A stretch of DNA of 64,000 bases from Haematococcus lacustris (taxonomy: Eukaryota > Chlorophyta > Chlorophyceae > Chlamydomonadales > Haematococcaceae): the NCBI GenBank assembly GCA_030144725.1, contig JASKMD010000009.1, positions 4,169,347 to 4,233,346 of the forward strand, read 5' to 3'. A program made the position numbers and the translations under genes. The stretch's first letter is position 1. Each line of letters begins with the position of its first letter. Shown here piece by piece: positions 45,360-57,784 of the stretch. Under the pieces are notes generated by a model. That model did not search any database, was not told the DNA's origin, and was given only the letters and a program-made list of their open reading frames with translations.

Positions 45360-47299
45360 GTTGGCCACAGCAGCTGTACAGGCTTGAGCTAGCGTGGCAG
45401 CAGGCCGGCACACCAACGCGCGCAGAGCAGCAGGCTGGCTCAGACAATGGCCTGGTCTGCAGTTACGCCTATGTGTTGTTGATGCAAGTAACACAATGCA
45501 TGCACAAGCGCACTGCTGTCTTGTCGACATTGCGCACACCCATGTGGCTTGTGTATGCTGTGCATGCTGTGTCCATAAAAACTCAGCTCCCCAGTGCCTG
45601 GCGAGGCAGCGCATGCTGCACCACAGCTGGTGCAGAGCACTGCCACTATCAGCTTAGATTGCTGTCCAGGCCGTGCAGTGCCTAAAATGTGTTCTTGTGC
45701 CCCCATGGGTGCAGAGCTATGCAGACATAGCTGCTGGTCCAGCCTGGACAGCAACCAGCTTTCATCTATTGAAGTCTCAGGCTGCATCTCAGCTGCACCA
45801 TACATGCACCCAGCCACTCAGTGCAGCTCAGCAGGAGGTTGTGCAGCTTGAACAGCAAGGTTGAATTGGCCGCTCTAGCACCGTATAGCCTGGCTGGTCA
45901 TTGCCTGGCGCAGTTGGAATGCAGCAACATGGGCACTGCCATAAGTCCAGTCCCAGCGTTGCATTAGCTCTACCCACATGAGCCGAGTCAGCGCAGCCAT
46001 GGAGCACAAAGTATAGGCAGATGTGTGTACCCACTAGGGCTGAGGGGCTGAGAGGGGAGTAGCCAGCCACCCTTCCCTCCACCACAGCCCCTGCTTGCCT
46101 CGTCTTCCTCGCTTTCCTAGCAGGTCACCTGCCAGCTGAGCTCCCACCCTAGCTCCCACTCCCACCAACTGACCGCCCACCCTTGGCTGTCCTCTTCTCA
46201 CCTCCGCGCCTGCCTGCCCATCCACGCTATCATCACTGTGACACACACCCATGCTGTGCTGTGCTGATGCCCTGACCCTGTCCACACCTTTTGAGGTTGA
46301 ATGTGCACTGTGCCACTGGCTGCTTTCAGGGGTGTGGCCCTGGACCTAAAACCTCCTAGATACCAAATCAAGGACGCGGGTATACAGACATGAGACGCCA
46401 GCCAGAAAGCCCTGCGCACCCCTGACCATCTGAAGCTGTCACGGCACTCTCCACAGGCTGAGCTTACAGCAGACTGGCCGACACAGCGCTGGCAGCTGGG
46501 CAGCCGCTAGTTGGGGCGGCAGCAGTGACAGGTGCACAGATGCAGCCCTGCTTGGTCTGAGCTTAGTGGCGGCAGCCAGGCAGCTAGGTACAGGGGCAGT
46601 GGAGGCCCCCTGGGGTAGGGCAACTGCAGAAGCCCTGGGCCCTGCGTGGCTTGACTCATAAGGGTGCTGTGACTGAGCACAGTGCATTAGTTATTGCCAG
46701 CTGTTGCAGGCGAGGGCGGCTATCTGTGCTGGGCAGGTTCCTGCTGTTGACAGGCCTGCCTTGCGCTGAACAGGCACTCATTCCCCTTCCAGGCGCAGGG
46801 TCGCACAGGTGCTTTTAAACATGCCCTGCCCTCCGCCCTGGATGGAGAAGCTCAGCTGGGATGCTGTCATGTTGCCTGGCGGCCCTGGGGCTGCTGGGCT
46901 GTGTGTTGGGCTGTGCAGGACACATGGCAGACAGGCAGCAGTGCCCATGCCATTAGCTATCGTGGGTGGGAGCTGGAAGCATGTGAGAAAGGGGTTGGTG
47001 CTGCTGCATGGCAACCACACACATGGTTACAAACCAGCACGGGCACACTATTGACTTGCTTGCATACTGTGACCTTAATCCAGCACTAGGCGGACTGACG
47101 TGTAGGGCTGACTTGCCCATGGTGGAGGTTTGGGGTGACGGGCTGTAGTCAGCCTCACTACCTGCGAACAGCGCAGCACAGTTGACGAGAAACACCTACT
47201 GGTGGTTGAGCCGAGGTTGCTTCCAATGCTGAGCGAGTAATTTGGGCAAGGCGACATGTGGAGGGGAGGGAGTACAGAAGCGTGGCTGACGTTGCTGTT
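45360..47299. other. Intergenic stretch after the PP2A B' gene
   Basis: Contains the PP2A 3' untranslated region. Open segments at 46809-47054 (+) and 46034-46285 (-) have no recognised homology and no clear splice partners. No repeat array stands out. Confidence 0.4.
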
Positions 47300-47420
47300 A
47301 TGGCATCGGGTTTTACTCTCCTAGTACTCGCTTACTTGTCACACCTACCTGCGCAAGCCTGCATTTTCCTGTCCTAACATATTGCATTTTATTCAGTGAC
47401 ATCACTGGTTTATCATCTCT

Positions 47421-49473
47421 GTGGTTGGTGTTCCATGTCCCTTGCTCGTTTCGGACACGCTCGCTCACGCGGTATCTTTTCGTATTACGTCGTCAACCTC
47501 GCACCTGGTTATTGAAGGAAAGACTCCGCTTTGCTCCCAGCCGGTTTTCATTCACCTGCAAGCTGCTAGCATAGGAAGCGAGGCCCAAAGGAGTAGGCAG
47601 TCCCCGCGCCTGGTCGACTGCCCGGGGGAACCCAAATGGTGGACCTCAGCGGTGGCGGGCGAGGTGTTCCACCTCCAGTGTCCAAGGTAATTCGCGCAAG
47701 TGACTGCACAACATGCGCTGCACAGTGACACCCCCACTAAATTGCAGCGGACACGGCCAGCGGCAAGGTTGCACCTGCAATTGCACGGCTGGCTATGCAT
47801 CCGATTTTTCAGTAAGTCACGGGCCGCGCGTCTTGCTGCATCCCGAGCCCCGGTCGCCGCAGTTCAGTCCTTTGGTCCTTCTCACCCTCCCTCGCTCCGC
47901 CGACTGTAGCCACGCTGTGTCTAGTATTGGCATGGCCGACCAGGGCGAACCAGGCTGACGGGCAAAGCATCGCAACACCGCTATCACCTCTAGGCTATGT
48001 TGCACTGTGCACCGCGCTATGGTGCGACCCCCTGTTGTACTGCTCACTGTGCAGAACCTGCTGGATGTGAAGTGGTGTGTGGAGAGCAGCACTCCTGCCA
48101 ACAGCAGCACAGGGGGCAGGGATGTGAACCTGGTTGCCATCGGAGGCATTGTCTACAATTCCACTTCACTTGCACCTGACTCAGGTGTGCCGCTGCTGCT
48201 GCAGCTCAACAAACCAGCTCAACAAACCAGCAAAACCTCCCAGCTGAGCCACCTCAGCAACAGCCCCCCTGCACATCCTGCAGCACTTGTTGGCAGTACT
48301 CAGCCAGCCAGCCAATCACATGCTTGCTGCTGCAATACAGTAAAATGCACAACCAGAAGGTATGCAGAAGATAGAGAAAAGCATGCCATGCTGTGGGCTA
48401 CGATGTGGGCTCGGTAGCGTGGGTGCACTCCCAGACCTGCCCAGCTGCCCAGCCATCTCCCAAGCCCTACTCCGCCCCATCTCACTACACCTACCTTCCT
48501 TGGCCTGACTCTGCCTGCAGCCAACTTCTTGAGCAAAGCCATCCACACCAAAGCCGGATCCATATCCCTCGTCCTGCTCCTGGTCGCCCTGCTGGTGGCC
48601 ATGATGTGGGGCTGCTACCGCTGCCGCCGTGGGAAGCCCTGCTGCTGCTGCTCCGGCCCTGCCTGCCTGGCCTTCCTGACATGTGGCCGCACAAGCTGCA
48701 GCGTGCCAACAGCCAGGTACAAGCAACCCTGGGCAGAACCTATGGGCATGGGCAGCTCCCATGCGCATGGAGGTAGTAGCCATGCAGGCCCCGGCCTCGA
48801 CCTAAATGCCCAGCACCAGCTGCTGAGCCTGGCTTCCCTGCTGGCAGCCAGGAATGGTCAAAGCAGCAGCAGCAGCATCATGGGCAAGTCACCACACAAC
48901 TGGGCGCATGGGGCCCCTCCCTGGCCCTTGATCCCACCACCTGGACCCATGACCATGCCCATGCAAGTCATGCCCATGCAAGCCGGGGCAGGCGACACCA
49001 CAGCAAGCCCCTTGCTAGCTGCGCTGGCTGCAGCTCTGCAGTACCAGCAGCAGCAGCAGGTGGGGCAGCAGCAGCAGGTGGGGCAGCAGCAGCAGCAGGG
49101 GCGCCTGTCACAAGTGTTGCAGCAGCAGCAGCAGGGGCGCCCGTCACATGCGTTGCAGCATCAGCAGCAGCAGCAGCAGCAGGGGCGCCCGTCACATGCG
49201 CTGCAGCAGCTCCAGCAGCAGCAGCAGTGGTCCCGACAGCAGCGCCCCAGCTCTGCTACAGGGCTGGCGCACCCGGCTTCGCCCTCCTCTCAGCCTGGCA
49301 GACACCAGCCAGGCCCGTCAGGCAGGGCAGGGCGGCCTGACAGGCAGCAGCAGTACAGTCAGCACGTCAAGGGGGGGAGCCGGCGTCCCACTGCTGCTGC
49401 TGCTGCTGGGTTAGAGCCCTCACACTGGGGGCTGCAGTTCACCAACCCCCTGGCCCAGGACCTGCCGCACTGA
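47421..49473 (+). CDS. Single-pass membrane protein with EGF-like motif and Gln-rich cytoplasmic tail (5' end uncertain)
   Basis: Exons ending/starting ..47686, 47748-47811, 48055-48184, 48521-49473 (TGA) join in frame. A likely signal-peptide exon starts with ATG at 47300 (MASGFTLLVLAYLSHLPAQA), but its junction to the next exon is not resolved, because a TGA sits in frame just 5' of 47421. The lumenal part has CPGEPKWW, then PSGHGQRQGCTCNCTAGYAS, an EGF/tenascin-like Cys pattern, then KWCVESSTPANSS with N-glycosylation sequons. The membrane helix is SISLVLLLVALLVAMMW, followed by a stop-transfer CYRCRRGKPCCCC with possible palmitoylation cysteines. The tail of about 280 residues is Met/Pro/Gly/Gln-rich and contains repeats of QQQQQGRPSHALQ. 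The topology suggests a surface receptor or adhesion protein; no kinase or known ligand domain is seen. Confidence 0.7.
49030..49240. repeat. CAG-rich coding repeat (27-33 bp units)
   Basis: In-frame repeats encoding poly-Gln joined by GRPSHALQ-type linkers within the cytoplasmic tail of the membrane protein. Unit length is a multiple of three, so copy number can change without frameshift. Confidence 0.85.
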
Positions 49474-50530
49474 GGCGGTGCAGCCAGGCCGTGGCCCCAC
49501 AACGCTTTCCATGCTGACGGTGCTGCCTATCACAGTATGCTAGCCTGAGCCCCGCTCACAGCTGCAGCAGGGGCTCACATCAGGTGTATGGTGACAGGCT
49601 AGCGCCGTAACCTAGCCTAAGCCACCAAGACCACCAAGACCACCAAGGCCACCAAGACCACCAAGGGCCAACAGCCACCCTGGCGCAACAGCTCACAGCA
49701 GGCGTGTGATCAGGCGCTTGGTACCAGGCCTACCCATTTCACCCACATCACCCACGTCACACATCACACTCCCCTTGGCTGTGGAGATGATGTTAAACAG
49801 CCATGACAGCAGTGGCACGGTAAGCCTGGTTGCCAGCTTGGTATGGCATGCAGTGGTAGGCCTGATCGCCAGCCTGGCACAGCTGCTTGGCTTTCACAGC
49901 CTGCATGCTCCCCTCTAGCCGCTTGTCAGCAGCTGGTGTGTAGTCTCGCTGCTGCTGCTGCTCCTGCTGCTGTACTGCTGCGGTTCTCACGGACGTGGGT
50001 GGAGGGGTTGTCCAGGAACTGAATCATGCCGACGCGCCGGGGGTCTGTTAACGCGGTCTTGTACTTTAACAGCATGTAACAACCGCCTGGGCCTGGCTGC
50101 TGCAGCCACATGACTCATCCACGGGTGGGGAGTGCGATGCTGGGCCTGGCTGCTGCACGTTTCTGGGTTTGTAGTGGACCGTTTTCTAAGCTCTTGGGTG
50201 GGGAGTGCGATGCTGAGCTGAGACTTGCAGAAGACCCACATGCAGAGATTCTGAAAAAATTTATCTATGATGACAATGCATGCAAGGCCGTCGGACCAGC
50301 AGGGACACTGATGTGTGTATAGTGGGCTCTTCAACCTCGCAGACCAGGCAGCGCATTGTCGCAGTGATCCTCCTCATCGTCCTTGTCATTACTCAGCGCC
50401 ATCAACATCAGCGCACACATCAACAGAAGCGCAGGCATCAGCGAACTAGGAGCAGCCACACACTTAGCTCAATTTTGTGATAAGACAGTGTGACACCTAT
50501 GGATTGTTGACAAGGCCTAGTTGCATGCCT
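49474..50530. other. Stretch between the membrane-protein gene and the next gene
   Basis: Starts with a 3' untranslated region containing 9-bp ACCACCAAG repeats (49620-49670). On the minus strand, 49930-50080 reads LKYKTALTDPRRVGMIQFLD and could be a coding remnant, but neither product nor exon borders can be assigned. Confidence 0.35.
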
Positions 50531-51384
50531 CTATGCAAGCACAGTCGTGCAGTGATGGAAGTACACAGGCAGCAGCACAGTGGTCTGGGCTGAGCCAGCT
50601 TGCTCCTGGTCTCCAGAGCCTGACAGGCTGGAGGGCAGCGGGTCAAGCTGGGACAGGGACAGATTAGCTGACAGCTGCTGAACCAGCTGGTGCAGCTCCA
50701 CAGCCAGGCGGCTGCAGGGCTCAGTACCCCCCATAGGACTGATGCCAGGCAGCCCAGCAGGAGCAGCAGCAGCACAGTGGTCGGGAGCAGGAGGTGAGGC
50801 ACTGCTGTCAGAGCAGGGGAGGGGGTGGCTGGGGGCTGTGTGGCTGTACTGCGGCTAAGGTCACCAGCTGGGGGTTCGTCCTTGATGGCTTGCATGGCAA
50901 GTGGCATGGCAAGTGGTCCAGCAGCAGCGTCCAACCGTGCTGCAAGCCACAGCCCAGACAGGTCAGGCACTTGAAGACACGGCTGAACTGGTGTAGGCAG
51001 CTCAGGCCCAGGCAGCGACCCTGCCTCCTGAGGCTCTGACCCCAGGCGCATGGCAGGGAGCTCAGCAGCTGGCCTGGACACTGAATGCCGCGGCGCAATT
51101 GGTGCAGGCAGCAAGTGCGAAGAAGAACTGCCGGGCACTGTCTGCAGAACAAGGGGCCTGGCTGCACATGATGAAGATAAAGGTCCTGCTGCTTGCGCTT
51201 GCAGCTGTGGCTCTGGCTTCAAGCACAGGGCAGAGAGGCTGGCTGCAAGCTGCTGCCTAGGCGAGCCAGGCTCTGCCTTCACGGTTGATAGCTGGATTGC
51301 TGGATCCCTGGCTTGGTGAAAGTCATGGCATGTCACTACTGGCGGAGTGGCCACTGCTTGCTGCCTGACCAAAGAAGCAGGCTG
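50531..51384 (-). CDS. Unrecognised, probably nuclear protein with SUMO-type motifs (3' exon region)
   Basis: A long minus-strand open frame starts after a good acceptor at 51385 (TTCCAG|CAGCC). It is rich in Pro/Gln/Ala/Ser and holds three psi-K-x-E motifs: VKAE, LKPE and IKDE. Near 50820-50870 the most protein-like frame changes, and the tail SRLAVELHQLVQQLSANLSL ending at a stop at 50531 is in another frame. An intron there is likely (acceptor CTGACAG at about 50808), but its donor is not settled. No DNA-binding or enzymatic domain is visible in this part, and upstream exons lie to the right of 51384 and were not found. Confidence 0.45.
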
Positions 51385-51904
51385 CTGGAACACAAGGAGC
51401 TAGCTACCATAAGAAGGCTGACTGTAGCTGCTGGGGGGCATTTAGCGAAGGGGTGGAGGCAGAAGAGCGCCTGAGTCAGCCCCCTCTCCCCTCCCTCTCC
51501 CTCTCCCCTCCCTCTTCCTCTCTCCTCCTCTAGGTCAGAAGCGTGACCGGCCGTTCAACGATGGTGAGAGCCAGTGACGGTGAAAGCCAGTGAGTGCTGG
51601 AATATCACCGACAAACAATGGCCTTTTTTTTTTGCGGGGTCGCTTCCGTACCCGGCTGTCAAGCAACAGTGAAAGCTATAAGGGCTGGAGCAGGACAACG
51701 CAGCGTGCTGCAAACACTGGCCGCTGGCCACCCACTCCCAGCCCTTCCCCTGCTGCAACTGGGAGTAGGGGATGACCTGGCGGCATGCGCATGGGCGGCA
51801 TGGGCACGCACGGGTGTACACACTTGCCCCCACCCCAGACCACCCCTACCTACTACCCTTGCTTTGCGTCCCTGCATGAAGATTACCAACCCCATGTTGG
51901 GGCA

Positions 51905-52115
51905 TCGTGAACGCCTAGCCTCGACCTTACACCAAGGGGGTGCTGCTCGCCAGGTCTCGTCAGTCAGTCAGCCTGGTTGGACAAGGTACTAGCCCCGCAC
52001 AAGATACACACCCACACAGCACATACCCCCACACAGGGTACAATGTAGCTTCGGTACACGAGGTACTAGCCCCACTGTGGTGGAGTGGGTGGCCTGACCC
52101 TGTCGACCTACCCTG
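51905..52115 (+). repeat. Dispersed repeat, inverted partner of 35690-35935
   Basis: Same repeat family as at 35690, in opposite orientation; identity is high over about 200 bp apart from small indels. It is followed at 52190 by another repeat family. Confidence 0.85.
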
Positions 52116-52184
52116 CACCCCTTTGACCTCATTGGTCCTGTCACCCCTCCCGTTGGACCACCCCCCCATGTTGGCGCAAATCAG

Positions 52185-52335
52185 GCAATCAGCCATAGGC
52201 AGCACAAGTGGTAGTAGAACCTTTTCAGCCACCACCGCTGCAACATTTGGCGCCTGCCTTAGGCTTTTGCTGGTTGCACAGGGCAGCTTTAGCCTCCTTG
52301 CAAGGTCTATCAATGCATGCAGGGTTGGCAGGACA
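52185..52335 (+). repeat. Dispersed repeat, partner of 60325-60515
   Basis: Shares long blocks with 60325-60515, such as CAGCTTTAGCCTCCTTGCAA and ATGCATGCAGGGTTGGCAGG. The 60-kb copy has an extra TAGTGATGAGGCTTGGCA-type segment of about 20 bp. Confidence 0.85.
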
Positions 52336-52614
52336 CCGGGGGGCAGTCATCAGCCTCTGGCCCTGCCCCTCCCCCCCTACTATTGGCAATATCGCGTTCT
52401 TCAGGTAGCGCTCCAAAACCCTCTCCTTTTCATCCTCTTTTCACTGACTTTCTCAGCGATATCAAACAGGTTATTGTTGTTGGGTTGTGTTGTGTTTGGG
52501 TTGACCATCGTCCTAAGCCACACACACACCGGGTCAGTTCAAGGAGTTCAGTACTAGAATGGCAATATATATGTGCGTGGTGTGTGCGCCCGCGGTTCAC
52601 CTTCAGGAACATGG

Positions 52615-52775
52615 CACCGGCTACATGGCAGCAGCAGGAGCGGCGGCAGCGGGAGCAGCAGCGGCGGGTGCAGCGGGAGCGGGAGCAGCTGGTGTGGCTG
52701 GCGCGGCAGCAGCAGCAGCAGCAGCAGTGGGAGCAGCAGCAGCGGGAGCGGCAGCAGCGGGAACATTAAGAGCGG
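52615..52775. repeat. GC-rich (GCGGCAGCA)-type low-complexity tract
   Basis: Irregular CAG/CGG trinucleotide mix, open as Gln/Glu/Arg-rich, Ala/Gly-rich or Pro/Ala-rich in different frames. A stop follows in the Gln/Arg frame at about 52768. I see no splice context that makes it a gene. Confidence 0.7.
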
Positions 52776-53546
52776 GAGCAGGTGGCGCGGGTGGCGCGGT
52801 GTTGCTGGAGCAGCAGCTGAAGCGTGAGCTGCTGGCATTGCAATACATGAAACAATGCTGCGGATGCAGCGGTAGGCGTAGTGGGTTGCTGGTTGCACGG
52901 TTAGGTGGTTACAATATGTTTCGGCTGCTACGCGACAAATATTGACTGCAGGCCGACCCAGCGCTTCCTACCGTCTCTTCTTGCTTCAGCCAATATGTGC
53001 ACGAACAGTCTGAGGCAAAGCTAGAGCGGGCTTGACTTGTGCTTTGACCGACGCAAGCCCACGCGGGTTGTAACCTAACCCTGGCGTAGTCGGCGCGTTA
53101 GACCTGACTGACCTTCTTGACCGACTGACAAACGACGCTGGTCAGCGCAACAATGGCTTCCTTGACTGTACAGCTGGCGCAAATGGCGCTCAACAAGGTG
53201 AGGGTGTATGCTGTCACGTTAGTGATTTGATGTCGCTGGTGCATACGCTCAATAACCCACGCGCTGAGAAGTAGGGCCAATCGTAGTGCATGTTTACGAT
53301 TGAGTGTTCGCACGCTGCGCTTCGCCCCCGCCAATCCCGTGACCGCCAGTCCAGACCCAGTGGTGTAGCAGCTGCGTCTCCTGGGTGGGTCTTTTCATTG
53401 CTGCTGTGTTGACCGGTCGCAGGTCGATCATGATGGAGTATGCAACCCACTTGCAAGCCATCGTAGCCAGCCTTGTGAAGGTGACATGCTCAGATACAGA
53501 ACCCAAACATCGACAATGCAGCTGATGAGGTTGGTTTGCTCGCACG

Positions 53547-56318
53547 ATGTCGTATGTAGAAGCGAGCGGCGGATGCAACCCATCGGCAGCATTGCCGATT
53601 GATTTACACGATGGGTTGCAAGCCAGCATGGATTCGACGGTGGACAGCCTGAAGCCTGCATCACAAAAGCCTAATGCAGCACCTGGGGTCCAGGACAAAT
53701 CCACTCAACTCCCGTGTTTCGACTTCACCAAGGGCCAATGCCTGCGAGGTGACACTTGTCGTTACTCTCATGACCTCAGTACCATTGTGACCTTCAACTC
53801 CAAGGAAAAGGGTAAGCCTCTCCAAAGTCTGCGTGACTGTTGATGCGACGTCAACTCTGACAGAACCTTTTCATGCACAGTTTGCACACCGCACAGGCAC
53901 AAGGTACAGTTTATGACGCAAGCACACATCTGGCTTGCAGGAATATGCTTTGACTACCTTCGCAACCAGTGCCACCGAGGTCTCCTGTGCCGGTTCAGTC
54001 ATGATTTATCCCATATTGCCCAGCAATGTCAAGTTACTGGTCCCAACAAAGGCCGCTCGACCGCTGTGTAAGCCAATATGTCAGATTTGCAGGTTGCTGG
54101 TTGTTGTGGTCCATCCCCGTCCATACCTACACTGCCCATCTCATAATTGCCTACAGGTGCTATGATTTTGTCAAGGGAGTGTGCCAGCGTGGTGATGAGT
54201 GTCGCTACTCCCATGACCTCCGGCTCATCGCCAGCACAGCTCGGGGAGGCACTCAGAGCCAGAAGTCAGGGGAGCTGTGCTACGACTACCTCAGGTTAGT
54301 GTGCTGCACCATTTTATACCTGCTTTGCCCTACACAAGCCTCTGCTTTGTAGCAAGGGCTGTGTTTGCCATGCCGCAGGGGTCGCTGCACCAGAGGAAAC
54401 AACTGCAAGTACTCACACACCAGCTCAAGCCTTGCTCAGAATTCTGCTTTCTTGTGTCCAGAACATGCCACTGGGTTTGATATGTTTGTGCATAGCGCAC
54501 CCAGCCATGGACCCTCCCACATGCACTCGCTGTCAGACGGACTGCACGGGGGCCTACCCACCCATGGATCTGTGATGCCATTCCCTCGAGATCTAGGAGG
54601 AGTGGCCCACAATGGCCCCCACCTGGCGAATGCTATCTCTGCTAGTGGTTCACCCAAGGCTGGGGCTGTACAATACAACAACAGGTGATCAGACTGCCCA
54701 TCTTAGGCCGCATCAGCGTCAGAATGCGCACGTCTCAATTGCTCTGCATTCTTTACCTGTGTGTGCAACTGATGGCAAGGTGACCCAATCAGTGAGCAAT
54801 CTGCACTGCAGGCCCTCCCTGCCGTATGCAGCTGACAACGACATTAGGTATGAGCATGATGATGAACCCTACAGCACCGATTGTGATGCAGGCAGTTGTT
54901 CGCTAAGTGCCTTCCCTGTATGGTTTTGCTCTGCAGACGTCCTGACCAGCCCATCTCTGGTTGCATTCCATCCCACAACCTGCATAGCCTGCCTCCCCAG
55001 TTCCAAACCCTGCCCCGCCCCAGCCAAGGCTACGATCCAGGTCCTGGCAACACACAGCAGGTCAGCCAGGGCCTGGCCGGCAAGAGCAACTTTGAAGCCC
55101 AGCCTGATGCTTTCCCTCATTTCCACCACCAACAAGTGGACCAAGCCAGCCAGCAAATGCACCCCTACAGCCACCCTCACCAGCGTGCCCAGCAGCAGCA
55201 GCAGCATCGTCAACTGCCCTACCCTGGTAAGGCGCCAGGGCTGTTCAGCGCGACACACTTGCTGTGCCAGATAGCACCTGTCAGAGCCAGCTTCAACCCT
55301 TAGGCTGTTGCGATTGAGGTCTAGGACAGTCTATGACAGTGTGCTTGTGTGTTGGGGGTGCTTCAGGGGACAGCCACCCGGCAATTCGGCTCAATGGTGC
55401 AGCGCCTGTCAGAGCCAACTTTAACCATTTGACTGTGCCCTGCCTGTCTGCCGGCCTGCAGGGCATGTGTACGGGGGTGACAGCGAGCACATGGCCCAAG
55501 GCATGCTGAGGTCCCACTCTGCGCCTCACCCCCTGGCCATGGGATTTGGAGTGACTCCCCTGTCTGTCTCCGCCATCATCTCCAGCCTTGGCAATGCCCA
55601 CCCCCAGCTCCTCGCAGAAACACTGGCTGGGTTGGCTGCTGCTGCACAAGCCCAAGCGCAGCAGGTGCGGTGAACCCTATGCTGGAGAGCACCTGATAAA
55701 CCAGATCCACCACCTCATGTCTGCAACATGGGCCACTATTACCATATTATGGGCCATTCGTATTGTATTATGGACCAGCTTTGTGTGCACTTGTGTTTGT
55801 TGCAGGCGCACGCCCACCATGGCATGCCTGGCCCAGGCGCTGCCCATTCCTCTCACCGCCTCCCGCCACGAGCTCCTGTGCCAATGGCCCCTTCCCAACC
55901 CCCTACTCAGTACCACGTCACCAGTCACACTCCAGGCCATGCAGCAGAGGATGCAAAGAGCCTGCCGTGCAGCAAGCCAAGCAGTGGCCTGACCACTGCC
56001 AGCTCTTCGCCAGTGGCTGGCCAGGGCTCATGCCCCCAGCCCATCCCTCCCCGCCACAACCCCTCGTCCCAGTCCTCCTCCTCGTGGAGCGCCTCCCTCC
56101 CCAGACAGCTGGTAGCAGGCGTGGCCAGCAGCAACTGCGTTGGATGGGCGCTGAGCGGAGTGGACAGTGCCTCTGGGACCCTGGGCGCCTTGGAGGGCCT
56201 TTTGCCAGGGCCCCAGGGGCCCCCTCCCCCTCCTGGCGTGCGTGCACCGCTGTCCTCAGCAGCCCAGCTGGTGCCCGACTTGCTTCCCTTGCTGAAGGAG
56301 ATTTGGAACAAGCCCTGA
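53547..56318 (+). CDS. CCCH-type zinc-finger protein, four fingers, 613 aa
   Basis: Seven exons join in frame: 53547-53811, 53941-54067, 54157-54294, 54379-54684, 54937-55226, 55462-55664, 55806-56318 (TGA), 1842 nt. Four C-x7-C-x5-C-x3-H fingers occupy about residues 57-75 (CFDFTKGQCLRGDTCRYSH), 91-109, 132-150 and 172-190; the last is split by an intron. Each is followed by D-L-S/R or T-S. The spacing resembles Muscleblind/Unkempt-like RNA-binding fingers, so RNA binding (splicing, decay or translation control) is expected in nucleus or cytoplasm. The rest is disordered: His/Gln-rich (HPHQRAQQQQQH), an Ala-rich helix near the exon 6 end, and Pro/Ser-rich stretches, ending LVPDLLPLLKEIWNKP. 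Earlier exons at 53154-53198 (MASLTVQLAQMALNK) and 53424-53479 look spliced but do not connect to 53547 in phase, so they may be 5' untranslated. A TGTAA lies near 56660. Confidence 0.88.
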
Positions 56319-57784
56319 TGTGGCCTGATCAGGCATCTTGGGCAAGTGGCAGGCCGCATGCTGGCATTGGCAGTAGATGAGGCTGGGGCTTTGCAGGGGG
56401 GGTGGGGGTGGGGAAGTCATCCTGCACTATTAAGCATCCACCAGGTCATGCACCAGCTATTGGCTGCTTGCTCATCATGTTGTGCAATCTCAATGCATCT
56501 AACCGCCTTGGCGAGGAGCCTCAGAGGAGTCTGGTAAAGCCAGCAGACCTGTATGACCTCGCGGCCTTGGAGTAAGGCACCTTGAACAAGCCCACACCCT
56601 CACAAGGTGTCCTGAAGCTGTGTCATGAAGTTGTGCGTGGGTGGGTGGGTGGGTGAACTGTAACTCCACCAGGGTCACTCCTCATTACCACTAGCCTGTC
56701 TGCTCTACGCGTCTGATTCCTAGTAACTGAGGAGGTCACCCAGCATGGCTCAGCAGGCGCTTCTCAGCTGCCAAGCTGCCTGGGAGGTCAGTGTATAACC
56801 ATTCGTGCAGACATGGGACTTGCACCAGGGAGGGGGGGGGTGGAAGCTGTTATGAAGCTGTGCATTGTCTGTGGTTATCTGTGCAGAGGGTGTGAGTAAA
56901 AGAGGTTGGGCAGCTGGCACTGTTACAAAGGGTAGGAGGGGGCGGCAAGCTTCCACTCTGCTGCCAGTGCCTGCAAACCGTACCTATTGTGCCCGCAAGC
57001 ATTCCATGTGCATGAGGCCTGAGGGTGTAGAGTGTATGTCAGCGTGCGCCCTTCTCTGTGGGGACTGTCAATCACCGCTTGAATTGCTCAGGGCCTGATG
57101 TCTTTCTCGTCATGTGTCTGTGCAGAGGCAGTGCAGAGAGGTGCTGGGAGTGTGGCATGGGGGGTAGGATGTGCTACATGCTTGGTTGCCATGGTGATGA
57201 TGGGCATGGCGCCACTGGAGTCACAGGCGGCCGCCATGGAGCATTGTGGAAAGCAAGATGTTGCACAGCTTTGGGTGGGCAGGACTGCAACTACTGATTA
57301 TGGCCCATTTTGTCTCGAGGGGTTTTCAATTACCTTGGTGATGTAGCTTGGTGATGTGTGCCGTCGACCTTGGGTGAACAGCTTTTCGTGACCTGACGAT
57401 GCCTGCATGGACTACAGGAAAGTATCGCTTCATGGCCACATAGACAAGGGTGCATGGATGACTTGCTGAAGATACTACGCCTGGGCAGCGGCAGTGGGGT
57501 GTTGCCTTCTTTGAGGGCATGTCAGGGCTTGTGTTTGTTTGGCAGGGGCAGTGAGGGTAGGACCAACCGCCAGCCGTGTTGTGAGGGCACGTGTGTCATG
57601 CTTTTGTGTCATGCTTCCTGCCTGAAGTTAGGGATGTAACATGTAGTCCGTGACACCAGCCTCGCAGTCGCACATGTACGATCTGCAATGAATCACTATG
57701 TCAATACGTAACCCTGATAAGGCAATCCCTCACTAGGGCCTCTGTTTGATGATGATGTGGCTTACACCGCTTAAGCCGTCAGCC
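56319..57784. other. Stretch after the CCCH gene without a supported gene
   Basis: Contains the CCCH 3' untranslated region. (GGGT)n-like repeats at 56640-56655 and a G run at 56830 are the only simple features. Short open frames have no recognisable product. Confidence 0.45.

Noticed and set aside
52559..52945. Ala/Gly-rich or Gln/Arg-rich protein
   Set aside because: All three frames are open through a CAG/CGG mix, which is expected by composition; no splice borders or homologous ends support any one frame.
53154..53479. Two short exons before the CCCH start (MASLTVQLAQMALNK and the next)
   Set aside because: Splice sites look good, but no phase connects them to the ATG at 53547 without a stop; kept as possible 5' untranslated exons.
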